Shown here: one piece after another, positions 28,600 through 37,091 of the stretch
Layout of the letters: each line of letters begins with the position of its first letter
Position numbering within the stretch: the stretch's first letter is position 1
NCBI RefSeq assembly: GCF_028281565.1
Contig: NZ_JANQJQ010000044.1
Location: forward strand, 1-64,000
Reading direction: 5' to 3'
DNA length: 64,000 nt
Origin: Seonamhaeicola sp.
Lineage (GTDB): Bacteria > Bacteroidota > Bacteroidia > Flavobacteriales > Flavobacteriaceae
Made by a program: the position numbers and the translations under genes
The notes under the pieces: model-generated
What the model was told of the DNA's origin: nothing
The model's database searches: none
What the model saw: the letters and a program-made list of their open reading frames with translations, nothing else

Positions 28600-29916
28600 T
28601 TAATTTTTAATATTTAATAAGTTTTTTAGTGCTGCTTTTTTGTTGATCACATCAATAATAGACTGCAGGTATTCTTGTTGACTACTGTATAATTGGGTTT
28701 GCGCTTGTCTTAAGTCAAAACTACTGGCTATACCTTCTTTATATTTAATTGTGTTTTTCCTTTCTATTTTTTCGGCCAGTGCCAAATTCTTTTGTTTGTT
28801 ATCATAGGTATCAATAGCCAATTGATATTCGTTTTTAGCGTTTTTAAACTCAATGGATAACTGATTTTCGGTATCTATTAAATTGTTCTTCGCCTTATCC
28901 CATTCTATCTTAGCCCTTTGTCTTTTAGCTTTTTTTCCAAAAGAGCTAAAAATTGGAAAGGTAATTTTAAGCCCTGTGGCGGTTGAGAAAAACCAGGGTT
29001 GTTCCGGCTTTGTAAACGTGGCAAACGATTCTGAAATGCCCAGGTAATTAGAACTAACAAAAGCGTTAATTTTTGGTAGTTGTTCCGACTTTTCCAATTT
29101 ATATTCCAGTCTTTTACTTTCGGCATCATTGGCAGCAATTTTGTAGTCAATATTGTTGCTTACAGGATGGCTGTTGCTTATCAAATTCAAGGAAATGTTC
29201 TCAACTATGAGAGATTCCAGTGAGTCCGTTAATTCAATAGTTTCATTTTGGTCTATACCTAATAAAATCTTTAAATAACCTTTAGAAATATCAGAAAGTG
29301 TTTCTAAGCTTCTGAGGTTGTTTTGCAGACCGGAAAGTGTTAATTGCAATTGCTCCACATCTTCTTCTTCGGTCAATCCATTTTCAAATATCTTTTTGGT
29401 TTCTTCCAGATTATCAGATAATACCCTGATGTTATTTTTGGTAATTTCAATACTTTCTTTAGTTAACAAGGCATTGTTATAGGCATTTATAACATTGGTT
29501 TCAATAGTGTTTACGGTTTTGTCTTTGGCATTCTGCGAAATTTCTAAGAATACCTTATTAGATTGTAAACCTACTATATAGCCACCATCAAAAATTAATT
29601 GATTGAGCGTAACGCTTGGGGTAAGCTGATGTTTTGGGAAAAAGAACGAAAAAGGATCATCCGGTTCCGGTTCAATGGGCCTTACCACATTAAAAGTGTA
29701 ATCTACATTACCGCTAATTTGAGGCAAACCTCTTGCTGTGGTTTCCCAAACTTGTTGTTTAGCCGCAAGAATACTTAAATCGGCATTCTTGATATTTCTG
29801 TTGTTTTCCAGAGCATATTCTATGGCTTTTTGTAAAGAAAAGCTATGGCTTATTTCTTGTGAAAAAAGCGTAAGACCGCTTAGTAAACTAAAAAATAAAA
29901 TTAGTTTGTTCTTCAT
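28600..29916 (-). CDS. TolC family outer-membrane efflux protein
   Basis: Outer-membrane channel of 438 residues: signal peptide (to about residue 19, LFSQ) then two OEP repeats of long helices and short strands (GLPQISGNVDYTF, SVTLNQLIFDGG; LPKINAFVSSNYLG, GLKITFPIFSSFGKKAKRQRAK). It completes the tripartite pump. The adaptor start lies 98 bp downstream. TolC is the first structural gene after the TetR gene, only 2 bp away. Confidence 0.93.
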   Translation of the reverse strand: MKNKLILFFSLLSGLTLFSQEISHSFSLQKAIEYALENNRNIKNADLSILAAKQQVWETTARGLPQISGNVDYTFNVVRPIEPEPDDPFSFFFPKHQLTPSVTLNQLIFDGGYIVGLQSNKVFLEISQNAKDKTVNTIETNVINAYNNALLTKESIEITKNNIRVLSDNLEETKKIFENGLTEEEDVEQLQLTLSGLQNNLRSLETLSDISKGYLKILLGIDQNETIELTDSLESLIVENISLNLISNSHPVSNNIDYKIAANDAESKRLEYKLEKSEQLPKINAFVSSNYLGISESFATFTKPEQPWFFSTATGLKITFPIFSSFGKKAKRQRAKIEWDKAKNNLIDTENQLSIEFKNAKNEYQLAIDTYDNKQKNLALAEKIERKNTIKYKEGIASSFDLRQAQTQLYSSQQEYLQSIIDVINKKAALKNLLNIKN

Positions 29917-29918
29917 TT

Positions 29919-30524
29919 TTATGATTGATTTGATTTTATGAATTTGTTCAATATTTCAAGGCCTTTATCGGTAACAATGGCTCTCAGGTGATATTCTAAA
30001 TAACTTTCAATTAAGTACTCCATGTCATAAATTTCCAAAGGGAAAATAGTTTGATCCTTAATACCGGTCATACCGTTAAAATACATCCTGGATATGAAAT
30101 CTACGTCAATAGCCTTTCTAAATAATCCGGTGTCAACACCATTTTGTAGACTGTCTTTTACCGAACCGTACATTTTGTCAAACTGTTTAACCCGTAATTG
30201 ACTATAGATATTAGGATAGTATTTTTTTAATTGAAATTGTGGTGATGTTTTTTCGTTTTTCAAATAGTGCAGCACAAACATTTTGATATCGTATAACTCT
30301 TCAATGGGGTTGGCCGAAGTATTACAAATGCCATCTATACCTTCACAGACGTTTTCAAAAATTGTAAAAGTTACTGCCTCAACCAATTTGGTTTTGTTGG
30401 CAAAATGCACATAAATGGTTTTTTTTGATATGGCCATTTCATTAGCTATATCATCCATTGTTACACTTTTAAACCCAAAGTTTAAAAATAATTCTGCTGC
30501 TTTATTTATAATTTGTTTTCTCAT
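29919..30524 (-). CDS. TetR/AcrR family repressor of the efflux operon
   Basis: Transcription factor of 201 residues. The TetR helix-turn-helix is at residues 2-47 (RKQIINKAAELFLNFGFKSVTMDDIANEMAISKKTIYVHFANK), followed by a helical ligand-binding domain. The start at 30524 gives the usual short lead into the HTH; the ATG at 30563 would overlap the operator. It is the first gene of the operon tetR-tolC-adaptor-permease. The perfect dyad at 30542-30579 overlies its promoter, so autorepression is expected; the inducer is unknown. Confidence 0.92.
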   Translation of the reverse strand: MRKQIINKAAELFLNFGFKSVTMDDIANEMAISKKTIYVHFANKTKLVEAVTFTIFENVCEGIDGICNTSANPIEELYDIKMFVLHYLKNEKTSPQFQLKKYYPNIYSQLRVKQFDKMYGSVKDSLQNGVDTGLFRKAIDVDFISRMYFNGMTGIKDQTIFPLEIYDMEYLIESYLEYHLRAIVTDKGLEILNKFIKSNQS

Positions 30525-30534
30525 TTTCAGGCTG

Positions 30535-30564
30535 CAAATATACTTTGGAAACTTTAAAAACAAA
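30535..30564 (-). promoter_or_regulatory. Promoter of the tetR-efflux operon
   Basis: Minus-strand TTTG (30564-30561), 18-bp spacer, TATATTTG (30542-30535). The ATG follows 10 bases after the -7 box. Confidence 0.65.
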
Positions 30565-30579
30565 AAAAGTTTCCAAAGT
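30542..30579. promoter_or_regulatory. Operator dyad for the TetR repressor
   Basis: Perfect 14-bp inverted repeat: ACTTTGGAAACTTT (30542-30555), 10-bp spacer, AAAGTTTCCAAAGT (30566-30579). It covers the -33 to -7 interval of the tetR promoter. Binding by this TetR is inferred from position. Confidence 0.75.
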
Positions 30580-30636
30580 TTTACGTTTTTTTAACACTTA
30601 GTTTACTTTATTGCTTTTTTATAAATTGAATTGATT

Positions 30637-30644
30637 TATTTTTG
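30637..30644 (+). promoter_or_regulatory. -7 box of the polyprenyl synthase gene, four bases before the ATG
   Basis: TATTTTTG matches TAnnTTTG; the ATG is at 30649, implying a leaderless transcript. A good -33 element at standard spacing is not obvious. Confidence 0.45.
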
Positions 30645-30648
30645 TTTG

Positions 30649-31623
30649 ATGCTTTCTATAGAAAAATACCAGCAAGAATTTTTAACTTTTTTAAAGGCGT
30701 ATTCCATAGTAAAAGAACCTAAGGGTTTGTATGATCCTATTCAGTATATTTTGAATTTGGGGGGGAAACGTTTACGACCGGTTTTAACGCTAATGACTGC
30801 TGATGTTTTTGGAGGTCATTACAGAGATGCGCTTAATGCAGCTCTGGGTGTAGAGGTATTTCACAACTTTACTTTGGTGCATGATGATATTATGGATGAC
30901 GCGCCTTTACGTCGGGGGAAGGAAACGGTGCATGAGAAATGGGATACCAATACGGGGATTTTATCGGGGGATGCTATGCTGATCATGGCATATCAGGTAT
31001 TCGAAAATTATGAGCCCGAAACTTTTAAAGCATTAACAGCGTTATTCAGTAAAACGGCACTTGAAGTTTGTGAAGGGCAGCAATACGATGTTGATTTTGA
31101 AACCCGTAATGATGTTACTATCCCCGAGTATTTAAAGATGATTGAATATAAAACCTCGGTTTTGGTGGGTGCTGCTATGAAAATGGGTGCTATAGTTGCC
31201 AAAGCTTCAGAAAAAGACCAAAATGCCATTTATGAATTTGGTAGAAACCTGGGCATTGCATTCCAATTGCAAGATGATTATCTGGATGCTTTTGGTGATC
31301 CTGAGACCTTTGGTAAACAAGTAGGCGGTGATATTATTGAGAACAAAAAAACCTATTTGTACCTAAAAGCCTTAGAGTTTTCTTCTGAAAAAGAGCAGGA
31401 ACGCTTAATACATCTTTTTAATATTGATACTGATAAAACAGACGAAAAAGTATTTGTGGTTAAAGAATTGTTTAAGTCATCCGGTGCAGCGAAAGCCACT
31501 AAGCAAGCTGTTGAGGATTATACCAATAAAGCGTTTTCGATTTTAGAGACCTTACATATTTCTGAAGACAGAAAGCAACTTTTAAAAGATTTTGGTCGTA
31601 CCTTAATGCGTAGAACCGTATAA
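30649..31623 (+). CDS. Polyprenyl diphosphate synthase
   Basis: Trans-isoprenyl chain-elongation enzyme of 324 residues. The first Asp-rich motif is in LVHDDIMDDAPLRRG, the second in LQDDYLDAFGD, with the usual GGKRLRP at the isopentenyl-diphosphate site. It extends allylic diphosphates with isopentenyl diphosphate, downstream of the MEP pathway to which dxs belongs. Product chain length (GGPP, or a longer quinone side chain) cannot be read from the motifs. The start at 30649 fits the family and the promoter; a TTG at 30631 does not. Its stop overlaps the next start (TAATG). Confidence 0.92.
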   Translation: MLSIEKYQQEFLTFLKAYSIVKEPKGLYDPIQYILNLGGKRLRPVLTLMTADVFGGHYRDALNAALGVEVFHNFTLVHDDIMDDAPLRRGKETVHEKWDTNTGILSGDAMLIMAYQVFENYEPETFKALTALFSKTALEVCEGQQYDVDFETRNDVTIPEYLKMIEYKTSVLVGAAMKMGAIVAKASEKDQNAIYEFGRNLGIAFQLQDDYLDAFGDPETFGKQVGGDIIENKKTYLYLKALEFSSEKEQERLIHLFNIDTDKTDEKVFVVKELFKSSGAAKATKQAVEDYTNKAFSILETLHISEDRKQLLKDFGRTLMRRTV

Positions 31624-31970
31624 TGCAACTTCCAGTAACTTTTGACGATTTAATTATTGAAGCCAATCAGTTGGATCTATATAAAAAGCTGATCCGCCAA
31701 CTTAATAAAGATTTTTTGTTGGCTAATATAGATCTGGATTTTCATGAAGATATTTTGCCTTCAAGCCTAAAACTTTTGCTTCATGAAACTATTTATAAAC
31801 TTATTCAGGAAAAGTTCACAGATTATTTAAACCTGCTTTATATAGTTGATGTTTCAGAAAAAGAAGTAAAATCACTTGATGGTGATGATCTGGTAAAACT
31901 AGCCGATGAGGTGTCATTTTTAATCTTAAGGCGCGAATGGCAGAAAGTCTGGTTTCGCAATTGCTATTAA
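31623..31970 (+). CDS. Conserved flavobacterial hypothetical protein
   Basis: Soluble, mostly helical protein of 115 residues with acidic and hydrophobic patches (DFHEDILPSSLKLLLHETIYKLI) and a basic aromatic C-terminus (LRREWQKVWFRNCY). No domain is recognised. Its ATG overlaps the polyprenyl synthase stop by one base, so the two are translationally coupled. Function unknown. Confidence 0.75.
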   Translation: MQLPVTFDDLIIEANQLDLYKKLIRQLNKDFLLANIDLDFHEDILPSSLKLLLHETIYKLIQEKFTDYLNLLYIVDVSEKEVKSLDGDDLVKLADEVSFLILRREWQKVWFRNCY

Positions 31971-32005
31971 CCGGGTTAAAACAACACCTCTGTATAGCTA
32001 GGTTT

Positions 32006-32722
32006 TTATAGGAAACTTAGTTCCAGTTGTTTGGCTTTCTGGTGTAAAATATTATTCTCTAAATGTATATGCTGATGTAAGTCCTGTTCAAATTCTTCTA
32101 ATTTGGCATAAAGTGCCCTAAAGGTATTACAGGCCCCTTCAGGAGGTGTGTAATTATTGGTAAGCTGCGCAATGGTTTTGAAAACATCCCCTGCAGATTC
32201 ATGCTCTTCTTCCATCATTTGAATAGGATTATTGACGCTTCCAAAAGGAGGTGTTTTAAGATTAGCACCTTCAGCTTTTAGCTTCAGCAATTTTTTAATG
32301 TACGGAAATAACACAAGTTCTTCTTTCTTCAAATGCGCTGCCAGTTCATTAGCTACTTCTGTAAATAGTTGATTGATTTTAATCACCTCAGTGTAATGGT
32401 GCCCATGTACCTCAGCCACTCTGTTTGCGTATTGAAGAATTAAAGGGATAGATGCTTCAACATACGTGTGATGCACATTGATAATATGATCTATTAAAAA
32501 GTCAAGCTTCCAGGAGTTATAATCATAGGCTTTGGGAGCCTTATCAACTTGTAAAAGTTCGTTTTTAAGCGTTTCATAATCCAATTGCTTTTTTTCACAG
32601 GCCTTTTCTATGGTTATGCCGCCACCACAGCAAAAATCTATACCATATTTTTTAAATACATGAGCGGTTTTAATGTTTTCGGCAACCACTTCGGCAACCG
32701 TTTTATTTTCTATTGAGTTCAT
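32006..32722 (-). CDS. ric: Iron-sulfur cluster repair di-iron protein (ScdA/YtfE)
   Basis: Cytoplasmic protein of 238 residues that repairs Fe-S clusters damaged by nitric oxide or peroxide. The N-terminal ScdA domain has the DFCCGGG motif (about residues 30-36). The hemerythrin-like domain (about 80-235) has di-iron histidines in DHIINVHHTYVEASI, AEVHGHHY, HLKKEELVLFPYI, EEHESAGD and HQHIHLENNIL. It is the last gene of the minus-strand nos region, which fits a denitrification link. Its own -7 box may be TACTTTTG at 32775-32768; an imperfect AACA-N7-TGTT dyad is centred about 39 bp upstream of the predicted start site. Confidence 0.93.
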   Translation of the reverse strand: MNSIENKTVAEVVAENIKTAHVFKKYGIDFCCGGGITIEKACEKKQLDYETLKNELLQVDKAPKAYDYNSWKLDFLIDHIINVHHTYVEASIPLILQYANRVAEVHGHHYTEVIKINQLFTEVANELAAHLKKEELVLFPYIKKLLKLKAEGANLKTPPFGSVNNPIQMMEEEHESAGDVFKTIAQLTNNYTPPEGACNTFRALYAKLEEFEQDLHQHIHLENNILHQKAKQLELSFL

Positions 32723-32838
32723 AGTAAAATTTTAATAAAGGATATTTTTGTCTTTTTTATAATAATTCAAAAGTATGGATTGAAAAAGCCATAAAACATG
32801 ACATTTGTTAGGGTTTGGTTGTAATATAAAGGTGGAAT

Positions 32839-34839
32839 TTAGAAAATCACAAAAGAGGTGTTTATATAAAAATTTCTTCCCTGACGGTAAATATTGTTCC
32901 AATCGGCATAGGTTGAATATTTAGTGTCCAGTATATTTTCAATACCATATTTAACCACCAATTTATTGGAGTTTATGTAAAAAATGTTTCCTAAGTTGAG
33001 ATTCAAAATAGCATATGCCGGTGTTTCGTTTTCACCATAAAAGCTACTGTATTTACTTTGATTTCCATTGCCCTCTAGTTGTAAAGCAGCATTAAATTTT
33101 TGAGCGTTATAGCTAACTTCAGCTAAATAGGAAAAAGGGCTAATTAGTGGTAAATTTTGGTCATTACTGCCTTTGCCATAATTATATCCAATAGAACTGT
33201 TGAATACTACTTTATCTGAGAATTCAAATCCGGTGTTTAAATAAATATCGAAAATGGAAGCATTATCTAAAGCAGTGTACAATCTTACACCATTGGCGCC
33301 AATAGTCATGGAACTTACCGAGGCGTCAATTTCACCAATAATATAGTTTGATAAGTAAAAGAAAGAAGACTCCAAACCAAGTTTTAGTTTTTTAAATTTA
33401 AAGTTAGTTTTTGCGTTTAGTTCAATAGCTTTTTCATTTTTCAAGTTTGGATTTCCTATATAGTCATAATTATCAAAACTATTGAATAAAAAGAAACCAT
33501 AACCCTCACTAACAGATGGCGCTCGTTCTCCATAACCTATGCCAAAAGAGGCGTTGTAACTTTCTTTAGCGAATGTGTAATTCCCGGAAAAACTCATTAA
33601 AACTCTGCTTTTTGTATCCTTAATGTCCGGATGAAAAATTTGTAAGCTTTCCAATCCCGTTTGCTTAGCTATTTTGTTTTGATGGTATCCTAGTCTTACT
33701 GAGGCACTAACAGATTCTCTTTTATTTAATTCGATGTTATCTTTAACGTAGAGGCCGGTATAAAGGGTTCTAATATCTGGCCATGTGTACATGAACATAT
33801 CTGGCTGATTGGGGTCGTTAGGGTACATGGTCATTTCAGCTAATGACCTGTTATAATATCCATTAAGATTTAGTAGTAGATTATGTTTGTTTTCTCTTAA
33901 TGTGGCTTTGCTGTAAAAACCATAAGTGTCACTCCACCCTGGCATGTCCATTCGTATAGGTACATCAGGACGTTTGCTATCATCCATAATATGGGTTATG
34001 GTGTTGAAGTAAAGCTTTGATTCTAATGATTTAATCGTTGTAGAATCGCTTTTATAGCTATGGGTAATGGAAGTTATTAGGGCTTCGGCCAAAGAAACAT
34101 CCATAGGTAATGCAGGGTAACCAACATCTGTGGCTTTATCATAAATAATGTTGGTTTCTAAGGTTTGACCGCTAGATAGTTTGTAGCCTGTTTGTAACGA
34201 TAGGTTGTACTTTTGAAATTGGGAATACAATATTTCATTTGCGCCTCCTGCGTCGTAATTATCAGATTTACGGAAAATAGCATCGGAATCGAAATAGAAT
34301 TTCTTTCCGGAATATTCAAAGTCTAAACCGGTAATTCTGTAGTTCCCATTGGTTTCGTAACCAGCATCTAAACTTGTTTTTAAACCGTTGTCGTTAAATT
34401 TTGACGGCGAAACCTGTAAATCAATGCTGCCACCAACACAATGGCCATTTTCAACGCCTTCTTGTCCAGATTGAATGCTTACTTGCTCTAAATTGGACAC
34501 ATCAACATATGAAGTTATAGGGTCCATTTTATCTGTACAAGCTCCAAAGATTTGCATACCATCTATGGTTACATTCAGCCTGTCTGTCACCATATTATTT
34601 AATGATGGTTCCCAAGCGTAGTTACCACGTTTGATCATGGTAATTTTATTGGATTTTTCTAAGTATGCATCAATGCTGGATAGGGTTTTTTCTTGACGAT
34701 AATTACTAAGTTTACGTTGAGCAACAACAATAACCTCCTTTAATTTGGTAGTGTCTTTTTTTACTTTAGGGAGCCCATCTTGCGAAAAACCAATGCCATA
34801 AAACAACAGACTAAAACAAAACAAAATAAACCTTTTCAT
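32839..34839 (-). CDS. TonB-dependent receptor, OprC/NosA-like (probable copper importer)
   Basis: Outer-membrane transporter of 666 residues: signal peptide (to about 19), TonB box-like KEVIVVAQ, plug, and a 22-strand-type barrel ending FYINTSFVIF. The plug has CTDKMDPITSYVDVSN with a CxxxM motif (Cys101, Met105), matching the copper-binding CxxxM of OprC and the NosA family. A further Cys134 is in ENGHCVGGSID. NosA-type receptors supply copper for nitrous-oxide reductase. Its place just downstream of the nos genes and of two other Met/Cys/His-rich exported proteins supports copper uptake. Metal identity is inferred. A perfect hairpin lies 11 nt upstream of its ATG. Confidence 0.88.
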   Translation of the reverse strand: MKRFILFCFSLLFYGIGFSQDGLPKVKKDTTKLKEVIVVAQRKLSNYRQEKTLSSIDAYLEKSNKITMIKRGNYAWEPSLNNMVTDRLNVTIDGMQIFGACTDKMDPITSYVDVSNLEQVSIQSGQEGVENGHCVGGSIDLQVSPSKFNDNGLKTSLDAGYETNGNYRITGLDFEYSGKKFYFDSDAIFRKSDNYDAGGANEILYSQFQKYNLSLQTGYKLSSGQTLETNIIYDKATDVGYPALPMDVSLAEALITSITHSYKSDSTTIKSLESKLYFNTITHIMDDSKRPDVPIRMDMPGWSDTYGFYSKATLRENKHNLLLNLNGYYNRSLAEMTMYPNDPNQPDMFMYTWPDIRTLYTGLYVKDNIELNKRESVSASVRLGYHQNKIAKQTGLESLQIFHPDIKDTKSRVLMSFSGNYTFAKESYNASFGIGYGERAPSVSEGYGFFLFNSFDNYDYIGNPNLKNEKAIELNAKTNFKFKKLKLGLESSFFYLSNYIIGEIDASVSSMTIGANGVRLYTALDNASIFDIYLNTGFEFSDKVVFNSSIGYNYGKGSNDQNLPLISPFSYLAEVSYNAQKFNAALQLEGNGNQSKYSSFYGENETPAYAILNLNLGNIFYINSNKLVVKYGIENILDTKYSTYADWNNIYRQGRNFYINTSFVIF

Positions 34840-34850
34840 AGCTTATATGA

Positions 34851-34890
34851 AATATGAAGCTGTTTTAGAGCTTAAAAACAGCTTCATATT
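34851..34890. promoter_or_regulatory. 16-bp perfect hairpin in front of the OprC-like gene
   Basis: Arms 34851-34866 and 34875-34890, 8-nt loop. On the minus strand it lies between the lipoprotein stop and the receptor ATG (34839). It lacks a strong T-tract in that direction, so it may be an attenuator, processing site or weak terminator. Confidence 0.6.
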
Positions 34891-34902
34891 TTTAAAGTTT
34901 AA

Positions 34903-35745
34903 TTAAAACTCCAGCTCTAAATATAAGGAGCTCCTTTCGTTTTGTTCAGTTACATCTTCGCCTTTAAGAAGGGTATCTGTGTTATTCATGAGTTTTAAGT
35001 TTAGAACCCAGTATCCGGTCATGGTCAAAGATAAATCTGCATGATACATCTTATCTGAATTGTCATAACTTAAATCTGTATTATTTGGTGAGCTATGATT
35101 TCCCATCCCGGGCATTCTTGGGTCCAGCATAATAGAATAATCTATCACTTCGGGGAAAGACATCATGTTCTCCATTTTGTATAGGCCAACCATTAAATCG
35201 TTAATGCCAATAATGGGTTCTTTAGGCGCTATAAGAGCAACAATGTACCTAACATTATCACTACCCATAAAACTTGTAATGTTTTGATGTTCGCTTTGAG
35301 TAACGGTAATGGTATCTGTTACATTATAATCTGTTCCGTTAATGTTATATTCAAATGTTATGGACCAACCAGATCCATCTTGATTGGTCATTTGGTATAA
35401 CACATTAGCTTCATATAATGTGCTCTTTCCGGATATTTTTGTAATAGCAGACTTTGGGCAGGAATGCTGCATTGAGGGCATTTGCATCACGGGCATCCAT
35501 GAGATATTAGCGTTCTCTATAAACTCACCATCTGCATTGTTTTTTACTCTTAAAGTAACTTTATTGTAGCCGGTTTTAAACGTACCTGTTTCATTGTATA
35601 ACTCAATGGTGTGGTTGTTGTTGACAAAATCTTGAATTTTTACAAGATTTTCAATTTCATTTATTGGTGCATCTTCGTCATCCGTAGAACAAGACAAGGT
35701 TAATACTGAGATAAACAGTATTTGAAAAATATATTTTAGTTTCAT
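34903..35745 (-). CDS. Met/His-rich lipoprotein with two YtkA/FixH-like domains (probable copper binding)
   Basis: Lipoprotein of 280 residues (Cys19 in VLTLSC). Two beta-sandwich-like halves are seen. The first (about 45-150) has MPVMQMPSMQHSCP (residues 84-97); the second (about 165-280) has DPRMPGMGNHSSPNN and LTMTGYWVLNLKL. These Met/His clusters resemble YtkA-like and copper-trafficking proteins. It lies between nosY and the OprC-like receptor on the same strand. It probably binds Cu on the outer-membrane face or in the periplasm; the function is inferred. Confidence 0.82.
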   Translation of the reverse strand: MKLKYIFQILFISVLTLSCSTDDEDAPINEIENLVKIQDFVNNNHTIELYNETGTFKTGYNKVTLRVKNNADGEFIENANISWMPVMQMPSMQHSCPKSAITKISGKSTLYEANVLYQMTNQDGSGWSITFEYNINGTDYNVTDTITVTQSEHQNITSFMGSDNVRYIVALIAPKEPIIGINDLMVGLYKMENMMSFPEVIDYSIMLDPRMPGMGNHSSPNNTDLSYDNSDKMYHADLSLTMTGYWVLNLKLMNNTDTLLKGEDVTEQNERSSLYLELEF

Positions 35746-35849
35746 TTTGTTATTAGTTAATCTTAATTAATAATGCGTATAAGCCTTCCTTTCTCATATT
35801 TTTTAAGAAAGTAGACATAAATAACCTATGAAGGTTTTAAGAAGAAAAA

Positions 35850-36245
35850 TTAACTAAATATTGGGGGAGGCGTTTCTACTTCAAATGAAGTTTTCGTGAT
35901 TTTCGAAGGATTATGTATTTGAATAATTCGAGGTAGCTCAAATTCTGTACAATTTAGGATTAAGTGTTCAACGGCTAAAATATAAAAGATATCCAGTGAG
36001 GTCCTCTCGCTGTTTTGAAGTGGAAGCTTCTCTTTTGAATCTGAACTGTTTTCGGCCAATTGTTTTTTTAAATGACACTTACCATGGCATCCCTGTTGGT
36101 CATCTTTTTGAATACATAGGGTTTTGGCAATAAAATCTTGATTTATAATAAAGTTTCCTATAGTTACTATACAGTTAATATTGTTTGCCATTAACAATAG
36201 TATTAAAGCGAAAGCCGTGATTTTATATGTCAAAGCCTTAATCAT
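35850..36245 (-). CDS. Small exported protein with CHGKCH motif in the nos/copper cluster
   Basis: Protein of 131 residues with an N-terminal hydrophobic segment (about 9-24, signal or anchor). A Cys/His motif QGCHGKCHLKKQL (Cys53, His54, Cys57, His58) and additional Cys25 and Cys44 follow. The C-terminus is hydrophobic and ends PPPIFS. Similar small proteins occur beside TonB-dependent copper receptors in Flavobacteriia. The motif suggests metal binding or redox, but there is no biochemical precedent I can name. It sits between nosY (63 bp upstream) and the Met-rich lipoprotein. Confidence 0.75.
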   Translation of the reverse strand: MIKALTYKITAFALILLLMANNINCIVTIGNFIINQDFIAKTLCIQKDDQQGCHGKCHLKKQLAENSSDSKEKLPLQNSERTSLDIFYILAVEHLILNCTEFELPRIIQIHNPSKITKTSFEVETPPPIFS

Positions 36246-36308
36246 GGCGCAAATTAATGCATTTTTTATTTAAAAAAATATGATGTTAGTCACATTTTTA
36301 AACACGAA

Positions 36309-37091
36309 TTAAAAATCTTTTTTCTTCGACTTAAATACAATTCTGGTTACCGGTAAAATTACCCAAAGTGATAGCGTAAAAAATGAAATGATGAGTCCCA
36401 GGTTGGTACCAAAGAATTTCTTGAAAATAGCACCGGTATAGCCTAGCAGTGCAGAAATATCCAACTTTAAAAGAATCAATGTCCTGGACAGGTCTATGGG
36501 GTTTAACATGGTGCCCGCTAATGATAATTTATCGAGCGGATAATCTTCAAAAATGATTAGTGACATTAAGAACATACCATCATAAATAATGGCTAAGAAT
36601 AACCATAACAGAATGGCATAGCCAAACCCTTTAATCTTATTTTCATTAGACAGGGCAATGTTAAAGGCCAGGGCTGTAAATATAAAAGTGAGAAAAGTGC
36701 CTGTTATTAATAACAATGAAAAATCCCAAATAACGGATGATTTAAATAAACCGTAGAGGATGAAAGGAATCCCTAATCCCAAAATTAAGCTCATAGAAAG
36801 CGATAAAGACACACCCAGATATTGCCCAAGAAAAATAGAAGAACGTTTTAAGGGTTGTGCCAGTAATAATTCTGTAAACTCTTTAGAATTGTAATAATAC
36901 ATGACCCCGAAAATGGTACCTATCAAGGGGACTAAAACAATGATCACATTCATTAGAGTTATGACGGCTTTAGAAAGGTCGTGGTTGAGAAAGAGCAGGA
37001 CTATACCCAATAATAAATAGAATGCAAAGTAAACATAACTCCAACGGCTACGCATTAAATCGAAAAAGCTATATTTTAAAATCTTAAGCAT
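36309..37091 (-). CDS. nosY: ABC transporter permease NosY
   Basis: Inner-membrane permease of 260 residues with about six TM helices (first near 16-34, last near 235-253). It pairs with NosF, whose stop overlaps its start by 8 bp. NosDFY is needed to mature the Cu-S (CuZ) centre of NosZ, probably by exporting a sulfur species or moving copper with NosD and NosL. A short EFTELLLAQPLKRSSIFLGQY segment is the usual cytoplasmic coupling loop. Confidence 0.93.
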   Translation of the reverse strand: MLKILKYSFFDLMRSRWSYVYFAFYLLLGIVLLFLNHDLSKAVITLMNVIIVLVPLIGTIFGVMYYYNSKEFTELLLAQPLKRSSIFLGQYLGVSLSLSMSLILGLGIPFILYGLFKSSVIWDFSLLLITGTFLTFIFTALAFNIALSNENKIKGFGYAILLWLFLAIIYDGMFLMSLIIFEDYPLDKLSLAGTMLNPIDLSRTLILLKLDISALLGYTGAIFKKFFGTNLGLIISFFTLSLWVILPVTRIVFKSKKKDF

